Source of the DNA: Saussurea involucrata
Taxonomy: Eukaryota > Streptophyta > Magnoliopsida > Asterales > Asteraceae
Direction of reading: 5' to 3'
Length of the DNA stretch: 64,000 nt
Assembly (NCBI GenBank): GCA_033807775.1
Contig: CM066317.1
Coordinates: forward strand, 36,025,870-36,089,869
The notes beneath the pieces are model-generated. The model was not told the origin of the DNA. It searched no databases and worked only from the letters and a program-made list of their open reading frames with translations. This document shows positions 56,001 to 64,000 of this stretch, one piece after another. A program made the translations under genes and the position numbers. The first letter of the stretch is position 1; every line of letters begins with the position of its first letter.

Positions 56001-56450
56001 TGGAACATAACCTGTAATATCGAAATCTCTAAGGATTACCATGAAAATATCCATGTAAGATCATTTGAGGTTTTACTATTAGTTCTTGAGGAAGATCAAA
56101 GGTGGCAACAGTGGTCGAGTTGCAATCGAGGGGGCGGTGAATAAGATTGTCGTGGTTGGATATTAGTCATTTAGGGTTGGCTTTGCTTGGTGAAAAGTGA
56201 AATGGGGAGTGAGGGAGATGAGGGACGGCTAGGGGTGTTTGTTTGGTTAATTTAATTTTAAATTTTTATATGAATCAATAGCCAAAATGTTGTATTTTAA
56301 TGTGTGACACAAGACCCAAATCGAAACTTAGTTGAAAAAGGTGTTTGGGTGCTGAAGGTGGTTTGTTGTTGTGACTGATGGCATGATAGCAGGAATGATC
56401 GGGCCAAAAGAGTTGGTCTCGGTATAGTTGGTGCTATTGTTACATGCTAC
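56001..56450. other. Intergenic segment right of element E
   Basis: No gene. The stretch at 56390-56450 (GGAATGATCGGGCC...AGTTGGTCTCGGTA) has a diverged second copy at about 57190-57250, so the hAT MITE lies in a locally repeated sequence. Confidence 0.5.
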
Positions 56451-56897
56451 TAGGGGTGTGCAACGGTCGCGTCGGGGCCCAAAAACCATAGCCCGATCGG
56501 GTTTCGGGTGGGACATGTGGAACCCGAAACCCGTCCAAACTAGAGTTTGGGGATCGGGTTTCGGGTGGGATCGGGTTTCGGGTGGTCGGATCGGGTCTGT
56601 ACGGGTTGGGCCTGTTTCAGCCCAATTTTATGTGTTTTTCGGCCCTCTTTTTCAGTAAACTACAATATATTAAAAATTAACAACAATATATTAACTTCAC
56701 TTAAATTATTATAATGAAACCTTAAAAGAATTTGGGTTTGTTTGATCAAAACAGGGTTCAATGTAAATATGTTAAAGCAATTTGTAGTTCACGAGGAAAA
56801 ATAGATATGTGAACAAAGTTGCAGAACTATTGCTGCTATGTTCTCTACTTGGAAAAGGGAACAGACATATACCATTTTGTTATACCATGGAGTTAAT

Positions 56898-56968
<71 letters not shown>

Positions 56969-57156
56969 CAATTTATTTTTTTATAAATAAGTTCGGGTTT
57001 CGGACAGGTTCGAGTGTGGGTAATGGAGACCCACCCCGATCCGAAATACCCAAGATTTTTAAACGGGTTCGGGTGAATCGAGTGACACTTTCTCGGCCTG
57101 TTTGGATTTCAGGTCGGTCAGGGTGGAATCGGGTGGGTCGGGTTTGCACACCCCTA
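56451..57156. mobile_element. hAT-type MITE with internal microsatellite
   Basis: 706 bp, TAGGGGTGTGCAACG at left and (inward on minus) TAGGGGTGTGCAAACC at right. The near-perfect 8-bp TSD is CATGCTAC/CACGCTAC at 56443-56450 and 57157-57164. The interior has many GGGTTTCGGGTGG units and a (CT)n(CA)n(TA)n tract at about 56897-56964. Same superfamily as 34270-34847 but a different family. Confidence 0.88.
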
Positions 57157-57164
57157 CACGCTAC

Positions 57165-57650
57165 AATGCCAATGGCACAATCGCAATCGCAGGGCATGAT
57201 CATGCAGGAAAGGTTGGTCTTGGTACAGTTTGTGTGATCGTGCCATTCTATAATGTTAGTGGCACAATCATGTGTTGTGCCCCAGCTAGGTTAAAACCTA
57301 TGTTTTAGGTTTTTTTGTGAAGTGTATACTTTGGTGTGTTTCTTACTCCTCATCAGTAATACGAGAGAGAACTTCAAAGAGTGAGTTCTTAGGGTTACAT
57401 TTTGTCAAGTGTTACGCTTTGAAGCTTGTAACCGGTAAGAACTCCTTGTATTCTGTTTTCGGTATTGAATATATGAATCACCATCTCCCCCTATGGATGT
57501 ACATTATCTCTTGATAGTGGAACCACGTTAAATCTTTGTGTTTTTACTATTTTTGTTGATTATATTTGCATCTTTATTGTGGGTTGTTATTGTCTCATTG
57601 ATCGTATTTTGTTAGACACAAGCTTGAGGTATATTTGTCTCCGCATTATT
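57165..57650 (+). mobile_element. Possible copia LTR remnant
   Basis: CACCATCTCCCCCTATGGAT at about 57480 and GGAACCACGTTAAATCTTTG at about 57520, followed by a T-rich section, resemble the R-U5 part of plant copia LTRs. I found no PBS or second LTR, so this is a weak call. Confidence 0.35.
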
Positions 57651-59160
57651 GTTGGGTTTACGCACTAATTGTTACTTTAAGACCTTAATGATTTGTTAAA
57701 GATAAGTGATTACTGTCTAACACAATATGTATTGATTAAACTTGAAGGGCTAAACACAACATCTTTTTAACATATTTTAAATCCTCTTTTTTATATATAA
57801 CAATAAGAAAAATAATATATAGCATATGAAATTTAATAGTACACATATAATAAATACACACACAAAATACATATGTACTATCATAGGGACCAAATTGACA
57901 AACACCACCATCGTCATTCCCTTCTCCTCCCTCAAAGACCATCCTTCCACACCTCCCCCTTTCGCAGGGCATGTCGTTCAGTTTGAACCACGATTTGGGT
58001 TAAAATGAAAAACCTCAAACTAAACCACATAATGCAATATAAAATAATACAAAACGTAAACCATACCGCAAAAGTTTCAAACTGTGTGGTTTGGTGCGAA
58101 TTGGTGCGATGTGAGCGGGTTATGAGGTAAAATGAACATCTCTACCATCGAGCTCCCTCATACGTGACTCCATCACCCACCTCTACTGATGCAATCACAA
58201 CCCCTTACGACAACCTTCATTCGCCACAACCTACACTCATCCTAACATGTACCCACCATCACTATTCCTACGTGAACTCCTCCGCGCACCTCCACTACAA
58301 CGATGACCCCCGACCCCTATTCTCTAATGCCCTTACTTCAAACCGGACGTTGGAAAGTGGGAGTAGTTAGGGTGGATGGTGAGTGTGAGATTCTTAAATT
58401 GGGGTTTTCAATTTTAAGTTATTAAACAGAGTGGTTATGTAACATGACATCATAGTAGGCATCGCTCATATAGCTTGGGGTGGGTAGCGCTTCCTCCCCT
58501 ATCACTGCCCGACCAAGGTCAGGCATGTCCCATTCCGGGGGTAATTGTTTATCGGCTATCACCACCCACTCTGCGTATTCATTGCAGATTCTCTCAAATA
58601 ACCGCTCTAACTCAGGTGGAGCGCTTTGTGCGTCTGACCTGGTTGAAGAAAGAGTAGTAGAGGTACCACCTGAAGATAAAGAAAACCCTCGGTGGATGGT
58701 GGTGAGTTGAAGTCAGAAATAGACGTCGCATATGGGGGGAGTGGGTTGATGCTGCGATAAAGGTAGAAGAAAATGAATGATGTTTTGTCTTCAGCCCTCA
58801 AAAGCGCTGGAGAATGAAAAAAGACTATTTTGTCAACGAATTTAAGGGACTTGTTGGACGAATGTTTGGCCCAAGGACCAAATCCATGAAAAAGTGCATT
58901 ACATCGGGTGTTTTACATGATAAATATAGTTTGAGGACTAATTTCATAAAAATCCACATACTATAGGGACGAAAGTTGTAGACTCAAAGAATTAATATGT
59001 TGATTTGTTTTTTGTGTTCAATTCACACGCTAAAAAGGTACATTTAATATGACTTCTCTATTATTAATGACTTTGTTTAAATATAATATATGAACGCATA
59101 AATTATTTAACTTTTTTATTTTTAATAATTAAGTCTTTCAACGTTTTTATATATAAATAA
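57651..59160. other. Anonymous intergenic DNA
   Basis: About 1.5 kb with no recognisable gene. It includes a Pro/Ser/Thr-rich frame at about 58164-58370 and two overlapping frames at 58475-58710, none with a domain, and a fragment at 58840-58990 resembling the repeat at 33900-34030 in reverse. I see no terminal repeats. Confidence 0.5.
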
Positions 59161-60985
59161 ACTAGGTAACAGCACCGCGCCTTGCGTGGTGAATACAAAT
59201 ATTATTGTAAAGATTAATATACTTTACTAAAAAAATTATTGATTTATAAGCAGTTATTACCTTACTAAAAAAAGTATTGTTAGCTTACTAAACTAAGGTA
59301 TACAAACAGTGGTATTTTACTAAGAAAATGAAACAATTTAAAAGTTTTCATTTATAATCATTGTTAGCTTACTACGAAAAACAGAAAATTAAATAAAAAA
59401 ATATAACTTATCAAATAAGTTTTGATTTTTAAGTATTTTGTTAGCTAATCCAAAAAAATGTAAATAAATAAAAATATACTATATTAAAAATTGATTTATA
59501 AGCATTTTTAGCTTACTAAAAGAAAGATAAAAAATAAAAAATATAGTCTATTAAAATAAGTATTGTTATCTATCTTCTTAAAATAAGTTCATATAAAATT
59601 TAGTTCAAGTAAGTTTAAGTAAAAATAAATCAATAAACTCAATAATTATAACAAAATAACCATTGTTATAAAATAATGATAATAATTTATTAAAAAAATC
59701 GATTTATAAGCAGTTGTTATCTTAGTAAAAAAAACAAAAAAATATAAAAAATATAAATTATTAAAATAAGTACTGATTTATAAGTATTGTCGACGAATTG
59801 GCTAGGGCAGATCTTCACTCATTATCCTTCTTCGAACCTTTTGGTTTGTTAGCTTACTAAGAGAAAAAAAAATATAAACGTTGGTAGAGATCCTACTAAG
59901 AAAATAAATCAATTTAAAGTTTTGATTTATAATCATTCGTAACTTATTAAAAAAACAAAAAATTAAATACATAAAAAATATACTCTATTAAATAAGTTTT
60001 GCTTTATAAGTATTTTGTTAAGTTATCCAAAAAAAATGTAAATAAATAAAAACATACCATATTAAAAATACTTTTGATTTATAAGGATTGTTAGCCTATT
60101 AAAAGATAAAAAAAAATAAGTTCATATATTATAAGCATTTGATTTATAAGTATTGTTAGCCTACTAAAAGAAAAAAAAAGTTCATATAACCTAGTAAAAT
60201 AAGTAATTGATTTATAAACATTATTGTCTATATTAATAAAATAAATCCATAATATTTTAACAGTAATTAATCAAAATGCCCTAAGTTCACCAACCCTTTT
60301 ACCCATTTGCCCTATTTCTCTCCCAATTTAACAAAATACCCTGAAAATTCGTGGGCATCCGTGGGCATGAAAAAAATTTCCGTGGGAATGAAAAAAATCC
60401 GTGGGAAGAGGACAAAGTTCGTAGGCCGAGGACAAATTCCGTGGGCCGAGGATAAAAAGTCCGTGGACCTTGAGAAAAATCCGTGGGCAAGATTTTTGAC
60501 CCAAAATCCGTGGGCCACGGGTTAGCCCATGGATTTTCAGGGTATTTGGGTAAATTGGGAGGGAGATGGGGCAAATGGGTAAAAGGGTTGATGAACTTAG
60601 GGCATTTTGATGAATTACTCATATTTTAATCATGAAAGTTTACGAAATAAATTAAATCAATAAACACAACTATTATAGTAAAATAACCATCATCATAAAA
60701 TAATAATTATTGTTAACTTATCCAAAAAAATGTAAATAAATAAAAACATACCATATTAAAAAAATGATTTATAAGCATTGTTAGCCTATTAAAAGGTAAA
60801 AGAATAAATTCATATATTATAAGCATTTGATTTATATGCATTGTTAGCTATCTTAATAACATAAATTCATATAATATTTGAATCATGTAAGCTTACGAAA
60901 TAAATTAAATCAATAAACACAATTATTATATTAAATAACCTTGGTTATAAAATAATAATTAAAATTTTAAAATTTTAGTGAATGT
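59160..60985. repeat. AT-rich repeat field with recurring TTTATAAG...TTAGC motif
   Basis: The phrase GATTTATAAGCATTGTTAGC or a variant recurs more than ten times. A longer unit around AATAAATTAAATCAATAAAC occurs at about 59615, 60645 and 60900. The left edge holds a GC-rich CACCGCGCCTTGCGTGGTG. No ORFs. It is interrupted by the MITE at 60261-60620. Origin unknown. Confidence 0.65.
60261..60620. mobile_element. Mutator-type MITE with about 90-bp TIRs
   Basis: 360 bp. The left arm contains AAATGCCCTAAGTTCACCAA and the right arm is its near-exact complement for some 90 bp. The 9-bp TSD ATATTTTAA lies at 60252-60260 and 60621-60629. The interior is GTGGGC-rich. Non-autonomous. Confidence 0.88.
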
Positions 60986-61129
60986 GAGTTTTATTAAAAT
61001 TGGGTTTAATTAACTAAATAAATTTGAGTTAAAATCAATAAAATAAATAAATATAGGAAATGAAATGTTAATCACATTTAATACTATATTTTTTATTTAA
61101 AATAATTCAAAACTCACAAAAAATTGTAT

Positions 61130-62014
61130 GGCCTCAATAGAACAAACATAGCATTTAAACATAAGATTTACAAAACTAGGTCCCAAAATTTCTCATTACA
61201 TCCATCTACACTTAGGTTGGCGGAAACAACCTATACACAACTGAGAATAATCTAACTGCTACGAGTGGCACAAGCACTGTCTCTAGCTGCATCTGTTCCC
61301 TATCTTGCTCTTGCTCACTTACCTGAGCCTTCTACTATTTGCTTACCTGAAAAGGTTTTAGTTTTGAAAAACGAGGGTTAGACCATGAGGTCTAGTGAGC
61401 TCCCTCCATAAACAGTGTACATCAACATTATAAAAATCATTTATAAAACAATTCACATTCTTCACATAAACATCATTCATGGTACTGCACTGTGTAATGG
61501 ATCACATAAACATTCCGCGATCGGGGTCCCAGTAGGTTCCTTTCTCGCCTCTTCCGGAGCCTACGCAGACTCCCCTTCCCAGAGCCTACGCAAACTCCCC
61601 TTTACGGAGCCCACACGGACTCCCCTTTACCGGATAGGAGGAAACGGATTCCAACCTACCAGTCTGTCATACATATCCAAGGGATCATCAGAACCCGATG
61701 ATCTATCTCTGATCCCACAGTGCAGACTGACTCCACATAGCATTCACATAAACCATCATAGTCATAAAACATGAGATTTATAATACACTTTACAATTCGT
61801 TTCATCTTGCTGAACAATCTTTTCAGTAGAACATACTTTTCATGGGAATAACGTTCGTAAAATCTTGTAAATAAATCATGCTCATAAACATACCCTGATC
61901 AGTAAAATATTAAGCTTTCATTTACGTAAAAGTCATGTAAAATAACCGGCATTTCCACATAATCACTTTCTTTGGAAAACACGTAAGATCACGTATTTTA
62001 GTTAGAAAAACTCA
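61130..62014 (-). mobile_element. LTR fragment related to element D
   Basis: Homologous to 1560-2160: the block GGTTAGACCA..GGTCTAGTGA, the CGATCGGGG..CC section and CTCCACAT(A/G)GCAT are shared in order. It includes a GGAGCCTACGCAGACTCCCC tandem array at about 61550-61625. It is truncated on the right by element H at 62015. The left limit is uncertain. Confidence 0.7.
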
Positions 62015-63747
62015 TGTTAAGTGCATTTTATGCACCTAACTTTGTATATAATAGTTGTATTTTCTTTATATTTTAGTGTACAGTTTAGCCTTTTCATGCA
62101 TTATTATTAATTTCTTCGTACTTTCTTTAATCACGGTTGGAAATTATTTTGGGAATGGTTTTTATGCTTTTGGTATATGATTTGTGCAGATTGTGCGTGA
62201 TTTGATAGGCGAGATGGGCGGAGGCATGCTTATGAAGAAGAAAGAAAGAAAAGATGAAGTGTACGTGGGTGAGGAAGCGAAGAGCGGAGGAAAGAAGATG
62301 AAAGGACGCGAAGAAAACACTTGATTTGATGCTGAAAGTTTCTGCTGTACTTTCGCGGGCGTGAAAGAAACTCCCCGGCCGTGAAAGTCATTTGGGCTTT
62401 TAATTTTCTAGACTTTTAATCTTATGGGCTTTTTAACTATGGGCTTTTTGGGCCTTTGTCTTTAAAAACTTTTAGGCTTTTGTTTTAAGTATATTAGGGC
62501 CGTTTCCTTTTTAGAATTGGGGATCCCTCTCATTTTTAGAAGACACGACATTTTATCAGTTTTCTTGGGTGGTTTTCAACTTTGAACGAGTTCTTTGAAG
62601 AGATTGGGGAAGAAGATGAATTTTCTACAAGCCTAGGCCATTGGAATCCGCTTTGCTACCTGTTTCCATACTAGTATCTTCTTCCCTATCTTCTTAGTTT
62701 ATTTGTTGAATTCTAGTTTTATTTGGTTGAATGTTATGCTTTGTTCATCAATTCATCTTTATTGTTAATTGAAGTATTAGGTTTAGTTTCTCTTCATCTC
62801 TTTTGTGTTTATTGTATTTTCTCTACTCTCTTGCATCTCTATTCCTTCTCTTTCTACCCTAATTTTCTACTCTTAGTTTAAAATTCTGCACTTTGTTAAA
62901 TTTCTGCACTTAGTTTTAGGTTAATTAATTTTCTGCACATGTTTGTTAGTAGCTTATTGTCCATCTTTCATTTGTTAGTGTTTAATTGTTGTTAGATTGA
63001 GTCTAATGTAGATTCTTTGTTAGTCTAGGTTTAATTTTGGTTTTAATTTCGTTAGAGTCTAATTAAGTAACTTGTGCTTGGTCTTGTTTAAATAGTTCGT
63101 TTAATTGGGTAATCATCGCCTTAGGATTGAAGTTTTGGGATTGATCAATTGTTCTTAAAACGGATGTTGAGTTTTAATCCATTTCGATTGTAACGAAAGT
63201 TGAATTGATTTAATTGGGTTTTAACAAAATGTCTAGTAATTCAATTGGTTGTTGATAAAAACGAAAGTTTAGTCTTCACTTGAGTTGAATTGATCAATGA
63301 CAATGGTCCTAACATGTGAATAGTTAGGGATGTTGATTGGGAAATACATTCATTTTAAATCTTAATGTTTCTTCCCAATGTATATGTGTTGCGAAAGTAA
63401 ATACATATCTTGGTTAGAAAAGTTTTCTCACCTCGAGAGAGGGTTGAAGTAGCTTTGAAAAAAATGAATTCCCACAATTACCAAAATCCAAGGTTGATAT
63501 TACTCAATGTTCTTAGTTTTAGTCGTCTTTTCTCTTATTTAATTTTAGTCTTAATTGCTTATTATTGTGTCTCTTTCCCTTAATCTCTTTTGTTTTAAGT
63601 TCAATTAGATAAAAATCAAACCAATTTATCTGATTCGCATAACTAGCCATGATTATTAAGTAGTTAATGCTTAGACCGTCACCTCCCCGTGATCGACCTG
63701 TATGCTACATAACTCGTACGCTTGCGGTATAAATTTAAAACACATCA
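62015..63747 (+). repeat. 5' LTR of element H
   Basis: Starts TGTTAAGTGCATTTTATGCA and ends in CACATCA, 6 nt before the PBS. T-rich, with repeated TTAGTTT/TCTGCAC phrases at 62870-62940. No ORF. Confidence 0.65.
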
Positions 63748-63753
63748 AGGTTT

Positions 63754-63771
63754 TGGCGTCGTTGCCGGGGA
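63754..63771 (+). other. Primer binding site of element H (Asp-tRNA type)
   Basis: TGGCGTCGTTGCCGGGGA differs from the usual TGGCGCCGTTGCCGGGGA by one base (C to T at a CpG). Confidence 0.75.
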
Positions 63772-64000
63772 GGCGACTAGCCTAGCATTAACTTATTTTT
63801 GATCTACTAGTCTATGTCTTTACCCCGTTTCTTTTTATGTTTTCATTTCGTCATCTCATCTTTTATTTTGTTTAACCGTGTACTTGAAGTTTTTGTTTGT
63901 GTAGTTTGGCCAACTTGCAGACGGGATGGAAAGTCACGATTGACGAAAAAGGCGGTGAGTGACGGGCCATTGAGATGTGTGTTTAGTAAGATCGAGATAT

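Larger units (their letters stand above)
62015..64000 (+). mobile_element. Element H: 5' end of an Athila-like gypsy element, running off the window
   Basis: A 1733-bp LTR (62015-63747, TGTTAAGTGCA...CACATCA) is followed by a PBS of the Asp-tRNA class and the start of the interior (63772-64000, no recognisable ORF yet). The long LTR plus this PBS fits Athila. The 3' LTR is outside, so LTR limits are inferred from TG...CA and PBS spacing. Confidence 0.7.

Noticed and set aside
58475..58710. Overlapping frames of 60 and 76 codons
   Set aside because: No recognisable motif; two overlapping frames of equal plausibility suggest chance.

Overview
This is a repeat-saturated stretch of a plant nuclear genome, most likely a eudicot with a large genome. 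The evidence is plant LTR-retrotransposon lineages, plant MITEs with canonical target-site duplications (TSDs), and one intact plant-specific gene, a MINI ZINC FINGER (MIF) gene at 29165-29428 on the minus strand. It is the only host gene I can support. No CRISPR, tRNA, rRNA or prokaryotic system is present.

Layout. (1) 1-26247 is a four-level nest. Element D (minus strand, entering from beyond the window) has its 5' LTR split by element A (2297-25478, TSD CCCAC). A is split inside its gag by element B (8151-24364, TSD ACGGC). B is split by element C (14191-23135, TSD CAAGT). A and B are opposite-oriented members of one non-autonomous Ty3/gypsy family of Tat-like character. It carries gag and an aspartic protease but no RT, RNase H or integrase. 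Downstream and antisense lies a second gene with a Transposase_28-like (PF04195-type) N-terminus, a coiled-coil C-terminus, four exons and its own TATA box. C has 2.26-kb LTRs around a non-coding interior (LARD type). (2) 26248-34030 is AT-rich and holds CACTA-like ends, four (TA)n-associated foldback MITEs, the MIF gene, a foldback element carrying a MULE that captured a MATH-domain gene fragment, and a hAT MITE carrying a Harbinger-type MITE. (3) 34031-39744 is a duplicated block with hAT MITEs, separated by a truncated Tekay-like element G. (4) 39745-56000 is Tekay-like element E (TSD TGGAA, 3' LTR mostly deleted) carrying the Sirevirus-type copia element F (42737-55673, TSD ACGAT) with gag, pol and an env-like gene. 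(5) 56001-64000 holds a hAT MITE, a copia LTR-like remnant, an AT-rich repeat field split by a MULE-type MITE, an LTR fragment related to D, and the 5' LTR and primer binding site of an Athila-like element H that runs off the window.

The most noteworthy feature is the spliced antisense gene of the A/B family. Both copies predict the same four exon lengths (508, 171, 482 and 273 nt, total 1434 nt) with canonical GT-AG introns that differ slightly in length, and both keep a TATA box just upstream. The env-like gene of F also looks like a self-contained transcription unit, with its own TATA, a possible leader intron and a possible internal intron. All retrotransposon genes except the gag of F carry stops or frameshifts, many of them CGA-to-TGA changes typical of methylated, silenced copies. 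Percent divergences quoted are approximate hand counts.
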